A stretch of 64,000 bases of DNA from Ignavibacteriales bacterium (GTDB lineage Bacteria > Bacteroidota > Ignavibacteria > Ignavibacteriales > Melioribacteraceae): contig JAPLFF010000007.1 in the NCBI GenBank assembly GCA_026390775.1, forward strand, positions 310,001-374,000, in the 5' to 3' direction. Position 1 is the stretch's first letter; every line of letters begins with the position of its first letter. The notes beneath the pieces are model-generated. The model had not been told where the DNA came from, made no database searches, and was given only the letters and a program-made list of their open reading frames with translations. Of this stretch, positions 25,056-33,450 are shown one piece after another. Both the position numbers and the translations under genes were made by a program.

Positions 25056-28000
25056 ATGAAAAAAATATTTAAGACAATTGTAATATATACACTTTTTTCA
25101 ACTGCTCTCTTCGCACAGTTTGGTCAAAATAAAGTGAATTATAAAGATACCGAGTGGTTCTACATTCAGACTAAACATTTTGATATTTACTTTACAGTTG
25201 GCGGCGAAAAGATAGCTGAATTTACAGCCTCTGCTTCCGAAGATGCTCTTTCAGGTATTCAGAAAGATTTGAATTACCAACTCAATAATAGGGTCTCACT
25301 TATTGTTTATAACAGTCATAATGATTTTCAAGAAACCAATGTTACCGATGAATATACAGGAAAAGGCACAGGCGGTTTTACTGAGCCATTTAAAAATCGT
25401 GTCGTATTCCCTTTCGAAGGTTCATATAAAAAATTTCAGCACGTAATCGCTCACGAATTAGTCCATGCAGTAATGCGCGATATGTATTTCGGCGGAACTA
25501 TTCAAAATATAATTGCAAAAGGAATAACTCTTCAGGTTCCAACTTGGTTTATGGAAGGAAGTGCAGAATATCTTTCGCAGGGTTGGGAAACCAATACCGA
25601 TATGTTCATACGCAATTCTATTATTAGCGAAACACTTCCGGATATAAATCAGCTTGAGGGATATTTGGCATACCGCGGCGGTCAATCAGTATTCAGGTAT
25701 ATTGCTGATACTTACGGTCGGCAAAAAGTCGGCGAGATTTTAAATAAAATTCAAAATTATGGTACACTTGAACAAACACTGAAAGCATCTATAGGCATTG
25801 GCTTAGAAGAATTAAATGAACGATGGAAAAAAAGTTTGAAAAAACAATTCTGGCCTGATATTGCTGTCAAACAAGACCCTGATGAACTTTCTAAAAGATT
25901 AACCGATAATAAAAAAATCGGCGGGTTTTATAATACTAGTCCTGTCCTTTCACCACAAGGAGATAAAATTGCATTTATCTCTGATCGTGATATTTATCTT
26001 GATGTATATATAATGGATGCACAAGATGGAAAGGTTTTGAAAAAAATTGTTGAAAGTGGAAAGACTACCGATTTTGAAGAGTTAACAGTTCTACATCCAT
26101 CATTAACTTGGGCGCCGGATAATAAACGTGTTGCTCTCTCTTCTAAATCGGGAGGATATGATGTCATTACAATTATTGACGCAGAGACGGAAATTAGTTA
26201 TGAACTTCCGTTCAAACTACCTGGTATTGAAACAGTTAATTGGTCCAGAGATGGAAATAAATTAGCTTTTATTGCTTACAACTCTCAGCAATCGGATGTT
26301 TACATTTATGATTTTTCAACTAAGAATCTTACTAACCTAACAAACGATATTTTTAGTGATACAGATCCGATTTGGACACCCGACGGGAAAAAAATAATTT
26401 TTTCGTCAGACCGCGGTAATGATCTAAAACAGACAATACCAACAGTAGATTTTCAAATGTTTAATCATCCATTTAAGCAACTCGATCTTTACTCGATTGA
26501 TGTAGATACAAAAAATATTGACCGTATAACAGATTGGCAGTACAGCGATGAAAAATCTCCTGCTATTTCTTCTGATGGTAAAGAACTATTATTTGTGTCG
26601 GATAAAAATGGTATCAATAATATTTACAGAATAAAAATTGATTCATTAGAAAATCATTCATCATCATTTCCAAAAGCTATTCCAATCACTAATTCTCTTA
26701 GCGATCTTGGTCAATTGTCACTTTCGTATGATGGTAAAAAAATAGTATTTACTGCTCTTTATAATTTGGGTTATAACATTTTTATGTTGAACAATCCGTT
26801 TGATATGAAACTTGAAACCGATTCATTAAAATATACTGATTATATGAAATCTGTAGTTACTGCAAAAAGTAGTAATGAAGAAAAAGCTGCTGTTCAGACA
26901 ATTATTTTAAAAGACTCTACAAATCAACATAAAGTTGCAATTGCTGATTCAACAAATCAAAAAACAAAAATATTTGTAGGACAATTTGAGAAGAATAAAA
27001 AATCTGTTAAAGATTCAACACAAACCGATTACAGTAAATATGTTTTCGTAAATGATCCATCCGAAAGCGATAGTGCACGAATTGAAAAAAGAAATCAAAT
27101 TTTCCACGAGACTCTGGATAAGAACGGTAACTTTCTAGTCAACAGATACAAAATCAATTTTTCTCCAGATTTAATTTATGCTAATGCTGGTTACAGCACA
27201 CTATACGGATTATTGGGCACAACTATACTTTCATTCAGCGATGTTCTTGGTAATCACCGTTTAATCGGTCAAACAAGTTTACAAGTAGATATTAAGAATA
27301 GCGATTACGGTTTAGCTTATTATTATTTAAAAGAGAGAGTAGATTTTGGTATCCAGGCATTTCATACAGCAAGATTCCTTTACAGGGATTCAAACTTAGG
27401 TTCAGAATTGTACCGATTCACAAATTTCGGTTTAATCGGAATGGCAAGCTATCCGCTGGATCGCTTTCATAGAATGGATTTCGGTTTCAGTGTATTAAGT
27501 GTTAGTGCGGAAAATTTGGATAATTCATCAGTCCCAGCAGATCATAACACATATATATTACCTTCATTTAGTTTTGTCCAAGATAATGTATTGTGGGGTT
27601 ATACTTCCCCAATAGAAGGAACGCGCTATTCACTCACTGTATTTGGTGATCCTGGTTTTACCAGAAGCACACAAAGTTTTTATTCCATTGTTGTTGATTA
27701 TAGAAAATATTTCCGTTTTTGGTTTGATAACGGATTTGTATTCAGACTTTCCGGCGGACTTTCCGGCGGTGCTAATGCCCAGAGATTTTTTATCGGTGGA
27801 ACCGAGAACTGGATTAATAGGAGTTTTGCAACAGGCGGTATTCCAATATCCAATGCTAATGATTTTGCATTCTTAACCCCTGCACTTCCGTTACGCGGTT
27901 ATGATTATGCCCAGCAATTAGGCACAAAATACGGCTTGTTAAATCTCGAATTACGATTACCAATAATTCGATATCTATTAACAGGTGGATTACCACTTTT

Positions 28001-28244
28001 CTTCCAAAATATTTTGGGCGTTGCATTTATTGATGCCGGTTCGGCTTGGAATAACACAAGCAAATTACAATTCGTTGGTAAAGATGATAATGGTAATACA
28101 GTTACAAAGGATCTATTGATTGGAACCGGTGTTGGATTTAGATTATATATGTTATTCTTATGGAGAGTGGATGTTGCATGGAAATATAATTTAGATAAAT
28201 TCTCTGAACCGCGTTATTATTTATCACTTGGATTAGACTTTTAG
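25056..28244 (+). CDS. Giant exported protein: metallopeptidase, WD40-like propeller and outer-membrane barrel
   Basis: The 1062-residue product starts with a signal peptide. Residues about 30-280 resemble MA-clan zinc peptidases: VIAHELVHAV gives H-E-x-x-H and WFMEGSAEYLSQGWE the downstream Glu. Residues about 290-600 are TolB/PD40 propeller blades (SPQGDKIAFISDRD, TPDGKKIIFSSDRG). A charged Ser/Thr/Lys linker follows. From about residue 700 the protein is a beta-barrel like the Omp85/surface-antigen domain (PALPLRGYDY, GVGFRLYMLFLWRVDVAW) ending SLGLDF. A periplasmic peptidase and propeller would therefore be tethered to the outer membrane. The arrangement is inferred; the role is unknown. 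Confidence 0.85.
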   Translation: MKKIFKTIVIYTLFSTALFAQFGQNKVNYKDTEWFYIQTKHFDIYFTVGGEKIAEFTASASEDALSGIQKDLNYQLNNRVSLIVYNSHNDFQETNVTDEYTGKGTGGFTEPFKNRVVFPFEGSYKKFQHVIAHELVHAVMRDMYFGGTIQNIIAKGITLQVPTWFMEGSAEYLSQGWETNTDMFIRNSIISETLPDINQLEGYLAYRGGQSVFRYIADTYGRQKVGEILNKIQNYGTLEQTLKASIGIGLEELNERWKKSLKKQFWPDIAVKQDPDELSKRLTDNKKIGGFYNTSPVLSPQGDKIAFISDRDIYLDVYIMDAQDGKVLKKIVESGKTTDFEELTVLHPSLTWAPDNKRVALSSKSGGYDVITIIDAETEISYELPFKLPGIETVNWSRDGNKLAFIAYNSQQSDVYIYDFSTKNLTNLTNDIFSDTDPIWTPDGKKIIFSSDRGNDLKQTIPTVDFQMFNHPFKQLDLYSIDVDTKNIDRITDWQYSDEKSPAISSDGKELLFVSDKNGINNIYRIKIDSLENHSSSFPKAIPITNSLSDLGQLSLSYDGKKIVFTALYNLGYNIFMLNNPFDMKLETDSLKYTDYMKSVVTAKSSNEEKAAVQTIILKDSTNQHKVAIADSTNQKTKIFVGQFEKNKKSVKDSTQTDYSKYVFVNDPSESDSARIEKRNQIFHETLDKNGNFLVNRYKINFSPDLIYANAGYSTLYGLLGTTILSFSDVLGNHRLIGQTSLQVDIKNSDYGLAYYYLKERVDFGIQAFHTARFLYRDSNLGSELYRFTNFGLIGMASYPLDRFHRMDFGFSVLSVSAENLDNSSVPADHNTYILPSFSFVQDNVLWGYTSPIEGTRYSLTVFGDPGFTRSTQSFYSIVVDYRKYFRFWFDNGFVFRLSGGLSGGANAQRFFIGGTENWINRSFATGGIPISNANDFAFLTPALPLRGYDYAQQLGTKYGLLNLELRLPIIRYLLTGGLPLFFQNILGVAFIDAGSAWNNTSKLQFVGKDDNGNTVTKDLLIGTGVGFRLYMLFLWRVDVAWKYNLDKFSEPRYYLSLGLDF

Positions 28245-28250
28245 AAGAAA

Positions 28251-28277
28251 TAAATCGTATAAAGATTTACTTTTTTT
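28251..28277 (+). terminator. Terminator after the 25-28 kb gene
   Basis: TAAATC and GATTTA pair around a seven-base loop and are followed by C and seven T residues. It comes seven bases after the stop at 28244 and ends the rightward block that starts at 15.9 kb. The stem is AT-rich, but the T tract is strong. Confidence 0.65.
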
Positions 28278-28292
28278 CATTACCGGTAGGAT

Positions 28293-28526
28293 CTATTTTT
28301 TTTCTACTGGTTTATTCTCTGGTTTGTTTTCTGATTTTTTTTCAGACTTCTTATAATCGGTTTGATAGAAACCACTCCCCCTAAAGATTGGTGTTGAACC
28401 GGCACCTATTAATCTTTTGATGTGTCCTTTACACTGGGGACAGATTGTCAAATGCACTTCAGTTATCCTCTGAAAATGCTCAAACGTATAACCGCAGTCT
28501 AAACATTTATAATCGTATGTGGGCAT
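28293..28526 (-). CDS. FmdB-family zinc ribbon protein
   Basis: The 77-residue product begins MPTYDYKCLDCGYTFEHFQ, followed by CPQCKG. The two C-x-x-C pairs form the putative regulatory zinc ribbon named after FmdB. GSGFYQTDYK is the usual end of the domain, after which a Lys/Glu/Pro-rich tail (SENKPENKPVEKK) is disordered. The family is widespread and its molecular role is not settled; members bind zinc and some are found with translation or methylamide genes. It stands alone, divergent from the lipoprotein gene and convergent with the previous block. Confidence 0.92.
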   Translation of the reverse strand: MPTYDYKCLDCGYTFEHFQRITEVHLTICPQCKGHIKRLIGAGSTPIFRGSGFYQTDYKKSEKKSENKPENKPVEKK

Positions 28527-28644
28527 TTTCTTCCTTAAATAATTTTCAAAACATTGGATGAGAAAATAAACAGTGAGATTAACAAATCAAACTTCTATTT
28601 TGTTAATCATTTTTTTCGCATATTTGTTCAAAATAATTTGAGTT

Positions 28645-29307
28645 ATGAAACTTAGAATCTTATCCCTGTTCGCAATTTCTGTATTACTTAACGGATGTCT
28701 CAATTACACCCAGATTACAACTATCAAAACAGATGGTTCTGGAAATATGTTCATCCATTATTGGATGAAATGGGCTACACCAAAAGATTCATCTATCGTT
28801 GAACAGCTTGGTATTTTTAGCAAAGATTCTGTCTTTAAGGAATTCTCATCTGAATATAGTGCCATAACGAATGTTGAGGTATATAAAAACCCTGCAGATA
28901 GCAGCATGCATGCAAAAGTCGAACTTAACTTTAGTAGTCTAGATTCCTTAAATCTCACGCCTGCATTTCGTAAGTCTGAATTATCTATTAAAGATGGGCC
29001 AAAAAACACAAAGATATTTTCTCAATTTATTCCAGCAATTGCTACAGGTTTTGGTTTTGAAAACAAAAATTTTTCAATCTCTTATATTTATTATTTACCT
29101 GGTGAAATATTAAGTCATAATGCTACTGAAATTGACAGAAATAAACTTACATGGAAATATTCTTTAGATGAAATCGGGACAGGTAAATATATATCTGCAA
29201 CCTACCGCGCATTCAAACTAAAAGAAACTCCAACTTGGATTTTCATGTGTGCTCTATTTGTATTAGTTGTAGTTATAGTTTATTTATTCAGTAAAAGGAT
29301 GAAATAA
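28645..29307 (+). CDS. Uncharacterised lipoprotein with C-terminal membrane helix
   Basis: The 220-residue product has a lipoprotein signal (LLNGC at residues 14-18) and begins its mature part with LNYTQITTIKTDGSGNMFIHY. The body is a beta-rich domain. Residues about 196-215 form a hydrophobic helix (WIFMCALFVLVVVIVYLF) followed by basic residues, which would anchor the C-terminus in the inner membrane. I do not recognise a family with certainty. It is monocistronic between the zinc-ribbon gene and the prs promoter. Confidence 0.7.
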   Translation: MKLRILSLFAISVLLNGCLNYTQITTIKTDGSGNMFIHYWMKWATPKDSSIVEQLGIFSKDSVFKEFSSEYSAITNVEVYKNPADSSMHAKVELNFSSLDSLNLTPAFRKSELSIKDGPKNTKIFSQFIPAIATGFGFENKNFSISYIYYLPGEILSHNATEIDRNKLTWKYSLDEIGTGKYISATYRAFKLKETPTWIFMCALFVLVVVIVYLFSKRMK

Positions 29308-29343
29308 CCCTCAGATCACAGGCTGTTACAACTGCTCTTTAAG

Positions 29344-29372
29344 TTGACATCCCTTTTTGATTTCTTTATATT
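29344..29372 (+). promoter_or_regulatory. Promoter of prs
   Basis: TTGACA (29344-29349), a 17-base spacer and TATATT (29367-29372) match the sigma-70 consensus at almost every position and equal the lexA promoter. It lies 38 bases upstream of the prs start and probably drives prs, rplY and pth. Confidence 0.75.
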
Positions 29373-29410
29373 TGGCAACCATTTTTAGAAATAGGATTTG
29401 ATTTTAAGCT

Positions 29411-30352
29411 TTGGAGCAGCAACCGTTTATATTTTCCGGTACTTCCAATAGGGAACTAACCCTTAAAATCTGCAATTATCTGAATTTAGCCCAAGGTACT
29501 ATCGACGCAAGAAAGTTTAGTGATGGTGAAATCTGGGTTAAGTTTATGGAAAACATTAGGGGGCGTGATGTGTACATAGTACAATCAACACATCCACCTG
29601 CAGAAAATCTAATGGAATTACTGATAACAATTGATGCTGCAAAACGGGCATCTGCTACAAAAGTAACAGCAGTAATACCGTATTTCGGTTATGCCCGGCA
29701 AGATAGAAAAGATCAGCCAAGAGTTTCTATTAGTGCTAAACTTGTTGCAAATTTAATTACAGTTGCAGGTGCAGATCGTGTTATCACAATGGATTTGCAT
29801 GCGGCTCAAATTCAAGGATTCTTTGATATACCATTTGATCACTTATATGCATCTCCTGTTTTCACTGGATTGTTCAAAGATTTACCTAAAGATTTAGTTG
29901 TAGTATCCCCTGATATTGGAGGAATAAAACTTGCTCGTTCTTATGCAAAAAGATTAGATGCAGGTTTAGTTGTAATTGATAAAAGAAGACCAAAACATAA
30001 TCAAGTTGAAGCTATGAATATCATTGGAGACGTAGGTGGTAAAAATGTCCTTATTGTTGATGATTTAATTGATACAGGCGGGACTTTTGTTGCAGCTGTT
30101 AATACATTGAAAGAAAAAGGTGCTAAAGAAATTTATGGTGCAGTTACTCATGCCCTGCTTTCTGGCGATGCTATAAAGAAAATTGAGGATTCGGCAATTA
30201 CTAAATTGTATGTAACTGACAGCATTCCTTTAAAAGATGAACTCAGTAAGAAGATTGTTGTTAGAACAGCATCCGGTTTATTAGCAGAAGCAATAGTACG
30301 TTCACACAGAAATGAGTCTATCAGCTCATTGTTTGAAATAGACAAAAATTAA
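29411..30352 (+). CDS. prs: Ribose-phosphate pyrophosphokinase (PRPP synthetase)
   Basis: The 313-residue enzyme transfers diphosphate from ATP to ribose 5-phosphate, giving PRPP for nucleotide, His and Trp synthesis. FSGTSNREL opens the protein, DLHAAQIQGFFDIP carries the catalytic/divalent metal region, and VLIVDDLIDTGGTF is the PRPP-binding loop. The start is TTG at 29411, because the conserved N-terminus begins right there and no upstream ATG is in frame. rplY follows 31 bases later. The order prs-rplY-pth is common in bacteria. Confidence 0.96.
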   Translation: MEQQPFIFSGTSNRELTLKICNYLNLAQGTIDARKFSDGEIWVKFMENIRGRDVYIVQSTHPPAENLMELLITIDAAKRASATKVTAVIPYFGYARQDRKDQPRVSISAKLVANLITVAGADRVITMDLHAAQIQGFFDIPFDHLYASPVFTGLFKDLPKDLVVVSPDIGGIKLARSYAKRLDAGLVVIDKRRPKHNQVEAMNIIGDVGGKNVLIVDDLIDTGGTFVAAVNTLKEKGAKEIYGAVTHALLSGDAIKKIEDSAITKLYVTDSIPLKDELSKKIVVRTASGLLAEAIVRSHRNESISSLFEIDKN

Positions 30353-30383
30353 AAAAGAAATTATTTCGGGAGATAATTAAGCA

Positions 30384-31034
30384 ATGTCAGAATTATTAGT
30401 ACAGGCAAACACAAGACCTCTCACTACAAAAGGTGCTGTTAACCAATTGAGAAGAGATGGTAACGTTCCGGGAATTTACTATGCAAAAGGTGTTGATCCT
30501 ATTGCAATATATATTACAGAACGTAATCTTAAACCTCTTGTTTTCACATCAGAGACACACATTATCAATCTTAAAATAGATGAAGGCGAAGAGAGAAAAT
30601 CAATATTAAAAAATATTCAATTCGATCCTGTTACAGACAGAGTTGCACATTTCGATCTTCTAGGTATATCAGCTGATCAAGAAATTGAAATCGAAGTCCC
30701 AGTCGTTCTTGAAGGACAAGCTATAGGTGTACGCGAAGGCGGTATTGTTCAACATACAATGCACAAATTGAGCATCTCTTGTTTACCTGGAGATATTCCA
30801 GAGCATATTGTTATTGATGTTACAGAGTTAAGTTTAGGAAAATCTGTGCATGTACGCGATCTTAATTTTGATAAAGTAAAATTCTTGCATTCAGAAAATC
30901 AAATAATTGTTTCCGTTGTTATGCCTCGAGCAGTTGTTGAACCAACACCTGCAGAAGTTGTTCCGGGTGAAGAGAAACTTGAACCTGAAGTTATTAGCAA
31001 AGGTAAACCGACAGAAGAAGAAGAAGAGGAATAA
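30384..31034 (+). CDS. rplY: Ribosomal protein bL25, long (CTC) form
   Basis: The 216-residue product has the L25 domain that binds 5S rRNA (to about residue 95, including VRRDGNVPGIYYAK-like sequence and HFDLLGI) and the C-terminal TL5/CTC extension. It ends in an acidic run of Glu. The long form also occurs in Thermus and many Bacteroidota. A GGGAG motif sits before the ATG. The last codons overlap the ribosome binding site of pth, so the two are probably translated together. Confidence 0.94.
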   Translation: MSELLVQANTRPLTTKGAVNQLRRDGNVPGIYYAKGVDPIAIYITERNLKPLVFTSETHIINLKIDEGEERKSILKNIQFDPVTDRVAHFDLLGISADQEIEIEVPVVLEGQAIGVREGGIVQHTMHKLSISCLPGDIPEHIVIDVTELSLGKSVHVRDLNFDKVKFLHSENQIIVSVVMPRAVVEPTPAEVVPGEEKLEPEVISKGKPTEEEEEE

Positions 31035-31041
31035 TTACAGT

Positions 31042-31650
31042 TTGCGTAGTATTGTAGGACTCGGAAACCCAGGCAAGAGATATGATTTTACCAGGCACAA
31101 TGTAGGTTTTCAAATACTTGATCAGTTTGCAAAAAAGAATAAGATAAAATTTAAGGCCTCTAAAAGGGATTATTTTTATTCGGAAGGTTCATTAAGATCT
31201 TCCGATTTTTTTTTGATAAAACCTTCAACATACATGAACTTAAGTGGTGTTGCGGTTTTAGATTTTGTTAGTGAGTATTCCATTGATTTAGAAGATCTCT
31301 TAATTGTTTACGATGATGTAAATCTTCAACCAGGCCAAATTAGATTAAGAAGATCTGGAAGCGATGGCGGTCATAACGGAATTAAATCAATTATTTATCA
31401 TCTTCAAAACGATTCTTTTCCTCGTTTAAGATTTGGTATAGGAAGTGAATTTGAAAAAGGTGACATGGCGGAATTCGTTCTTGATAAGTTTAGCAGTAAT
31501 GAGATGAAATTAGTTGTAGAAAACATGGCATTTGCAGTTGAATTAATAGAACAATTTATTGCCGGGGGTTATAAATCAATGTTGGATCACTTCAGTAAAC
31601 AATTGAAAGATAAGAATAATGCTGAAAATCTGAATATTACCGGTAATTAA
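31042..31650 (+). CDS. pth: Peptidyl-tRNA hydrolase
   Basis: The start is TTG at 31042, eight bases after the rplY stop, where the conserved N-terminus (RSIVGLGNPGKRYDFTRHNVG) begins. A longer frame from 30907 would run antiparallel to known start positions and read through rplY in a nonsense frame. The 202-residue enzyme frees tRNA from stalled peptidyl-tRNA. The catalytic His in TRHNVGF, the KPSTYMNLSG loop, and YDDVNLQPGQIRLRRSGSDGGHNG are all intact. The gap after it leads to the ribosomal protein operon. Confidence 0.95.
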   Translation: MRSIVGLGNPGKRYDFTRHNVGFQILDQFAKKNKIKFKASKRDYFYSEGSLRSSDFFLIKPSTYMNLSGVAVLDFVSEYSIDLEDLLIVYDDVNLQPGQIRLRRSGSDGGHNGIKSIIYHLQNDSFPRLRFGIGSEFEKGDMAEFVLDKFSSNEMKLVVENMAFAVELIEQFIAGGYKSMLDHFSKQLKDKNNAENLNITGN

Positions 31651-31721
31651 CTTTAAAAGAACTTTAATAAAATATTGCACCACTACTTAATTAATCATAT
31701 TTTTTGAACCCAATTTATAAA

Positions 31722-31765
31722 CCCTGCTTCCCGATTAATCGGGAGGCCATTAGACCATAGGGAGG
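31722..31765 (+). promoter_or_regulatory. Structured leader of the rpsF operon
   Basis: In the rpsF leader a 10-bp stem (31726-31735 with 31738-31747, including TCCCGA and TCGGGA) sits inside a closing stem of CCCT (31722-31725) with AGGG (31759-31762). An unpaired 3' stretch of about 11 bases separates the stems. The closing stem touches GGAGG (31761-31765), the ribosome binding site of rpsF. Many bacteria control this operon with an S6:S18-binding leader; this could be a version of it, but I cannot confirm the conserved CCG bulge. Confidence 0.4.
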
Positions 31766-31775
31766 TAAAGTAACA

Positions 31776-32165
31776 ATGCGTAAAAGAACCTACGAAAGCG
31801 TTGTAATTATCAACGCAACTCTCGAAGACGAGCAAGTCGAAGCAACAATTTCACGAGTGCAAGAAACAATTACTACACACGGCGGAGAACTTATTGAACT
31901 GGATAAGTGGGGTAGAAAACGTCTTGCATATCCTATCAAAAAATCCAAAAGCGGTTACTATGTTGTTTTCAGATTTAGCGCTACAACTGATCTGGTTGCA
32001 ACTCTTGAACGTAATTACAGATTGGATGAAAACATTATAAGATATTTAACCATTCAACTGGATAAATTTGCACTTGAAGCAATTGCAAAACAAAAAGAAG
32101 CTTCTAAAAATGCAGAACTGAATGCTCTAGAAGCTCAAACTAAAGTAACTGAAAGCCAAGTATAA
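31776..32165 (+). CDS. rpsF: Ribosomal protein bS6
   Basis: The 129-residue product is the small-subunit protein S6, which binds S18 and the central domain of 16S rRNA. YESVVIINATLEDEQVE and GGELIELDKWGRKRLAYPIKK are typical, as is the R-Y-L region near residue 85. The C-terminal 30 residues are an Ala/Glu/Lys-rich tail. It opens the rpsF-ssb-rpsR-rplI operon and has a strong GGAGG site. Confidence 0.97.
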   Translation: MRKRTYESVVIINATLEDEQVEATISRVQETITTHGGELIELDKWGRKRLAYPIKKSKSGYYVVFRFSATTDLVATLERNYRLDENIIRYLTIQLDKFALEAIAKQKEASKNAELNALEAQTKVTESQV

Positions 32166-32195
32166 TTAAACATAAGATAAGTAACGGAGGAAATG

Positions 32196-32666
32196 ATGGC
32201 TGAACTTAAGATGCCAGAACTTAATAGTATTATTATTGCAGGTAACTTAACAAAAGATCCTGTATTCAGACAAACTTCAAACAACACACCTGTTGTAAAT
32301 TTTCATGTAGCTGCAAACAGACGTTATAAAGACAGCAGTAATCAATGGCAGGAAGATGTTTGTTATGTTGGTGTTGTTGCATGGAATAAATTAGCCGATA
32401 GTTGCAAAGACCGTCTTAAAAAAGGAAGTGCAGTACTAATTGATGGAGAACTTCAGAGCAGAACTTTCAAAACTGATGATGGTAAAAACAGAACTATTGT
32501 TGAAATAAAAGCAAAGAGAATTCAATTCTTAAATAAATTCAGCAAAACTACCACCAATGGCGAAGATGTAGTTGTTGAACCTGATGAAGCAGATTATGAG
32601 GATAATTCATTCGATAAATTTTTAACTGATGAGGAATCCGACTTAATGAAAGGCGGTAAAGCATGA
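32196..32666 (+). CDS. ssb: Single-stranded DNA-binding protein
   Basis: I choose the second of two tandem ATGs (32196), five bases behind GGAGG; the first at 32193 is too close to it. The product of about 156 residues has the SSB OB fold: [43 protein letters not shown] and [14 protein letters not shown]. The tail is acidic, but ends in SDLMKGGKA rather than the usual D-D-I-P-F tip that recruits repair proteins. Its place between rpsF and rpsR is conserved. It may be the replicative SSB or a paralogue lacking the interaction tip. Confidence 0.93.
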   Translation: MAELKMPELNSIIIAGNLTKDPVFRQTSNNTPVVNFHVAANRRYKDSSNQWQEDVCYVGVVAWNKLADSCKDRLKKGSAVLIDGELQSRTFKTDDGKNRTIVEIKAKRIQFLNKFSKTTTNGEDVVVEPDEADYEDNSFDKFLTDEESDLMKGGKA

Positions 32667-32905
32667 GACCAACACAACAAAGAAATAACGGAATGAGAAC
32701 TCAGAAGAAAGTTAAAAGAATAATTGATAGTTATATTGATTATAAAGAATCAAAACAACTTCTGAGATTTCTTACCGATCAAGGTAAAATAATTCCTCGT
32801 AGAATTACCGGGCTAACAGCTAAACAACACAGAGAATTAGTCCAGGCAATTAAGAGAGCAAGACAATTAGCAATTTTGCCATTCGTTTCAGAAGCAGTTA
32901 AGTAG
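32663..32905 (+). CDS. rpsR: Ribosomal protein bS18
   Basis: The 80-residue product is S18, with the basic core [18 protein letters not shown], followed by [23 protein letters not shown]. It starts in the ssb stop (ATGA overlap), so the two are coupled. S18 pairs with S6 on the small-subunit platform. The N-terminus is short and polar, and the cysteine found in some zinc-binding S18 versions is absent. Confidence 0.97.
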   Translation: MRPTQQRNNGMRTQKKVKRIIDSYIDYKESKQLLRFLTDQGKIIPRRITGLTAKQHRELVQAIKRARQLAILPFVSEAVK

Positions 32906-32915
32906 GAGAGATAAG

Positions 32916-33359
32916 ATGAAAGTAATATTAAGAAAAAAATTCGATCAGCTTGGAAAAGTTGGCGACGTATTAACTGTAAAAGACGGTTATGCAAGAAATT
33001 ATTTAATCCCCCGTCAAATTGCTTATCAAGCAACTAAAGGAAATATTCTAGCACTTGAAGAAGAAAAGAAACAGATTCTTAAAAAAGAAGTCAAAGAATT
33101 AGAAGCTGCTCAAAAATTTGCATCTAATCTTGAAAAAGTTTCAATTACAATTCCGGTTAAGGTTGGCGAAGAAGATAAAATTTTCGGAACAGTTACAAAC
33201 CAGATGATCTCCGACTCATTAAAAGAAAAAGGTTTCGATATTGAGAAGAGAAAAATTGAAATTACAGAACCGATCAAGTCACTCGGAATTTACACTGTTT
33301 CAATTAAACTTCACCCGAGTGTTTCTGCTACCGTTAAGACTTGGGTTGTAAGAGAATAG
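32916..33359 (+). CDS. rplI: Ribosomal protein bL9
   Basis: The 147-residue product is L9. MKVILRKKFDQLGKVGDV is the N-terminal RNA-binding domain with the G-D-V-V-x-V turn, followed by VKDGYARNYLIPRQIAY. A long central helix leads to a second globular domain. It ends the operon: an intrinsic terminator lies 18 bases downstream. Confidence 0.97.
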   Translation: MKVILRKKFDQLGKVGDVLTVKDGYARNYLIPRQIAYQATKGNILALEEEKKQILKKEVKELEAAQKFASNLEKVSITIPVKVGEEDKIFGTVTNQMISDSLKEKGFDIEKRKIEITEPIKSLGIYTVSIKLHPSVSATVKTWVVRE

Positions 33360-33377
33360 ATAAAAAATATTTTACTG

Positions 33378-33403
33378 CCCCGATTATTTTCGGGGTTTTA
33401 TTT
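33378..33403 (+). terminator. Terminator after rplI
   Basis: CCCCGA and TCGGGG pair around a six-base loop and are followed by TTTTATTT. It closes the rpsF-ssb-rpsR-rplI operon and separates it from secD. Confidence 0.85.
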
Positions 33404-33450
33404 AAACAATATTTTAATACTAATTTTAAAACTAAAAAACATATACCAGA

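Noticed and set aside
30907-31041. N-terminal extension of peptidyl-tRNA hydrolase
   Set aside because: These codons overlap rplY in another frame and have no family similarity; the conserved start begins at TTG 31042.
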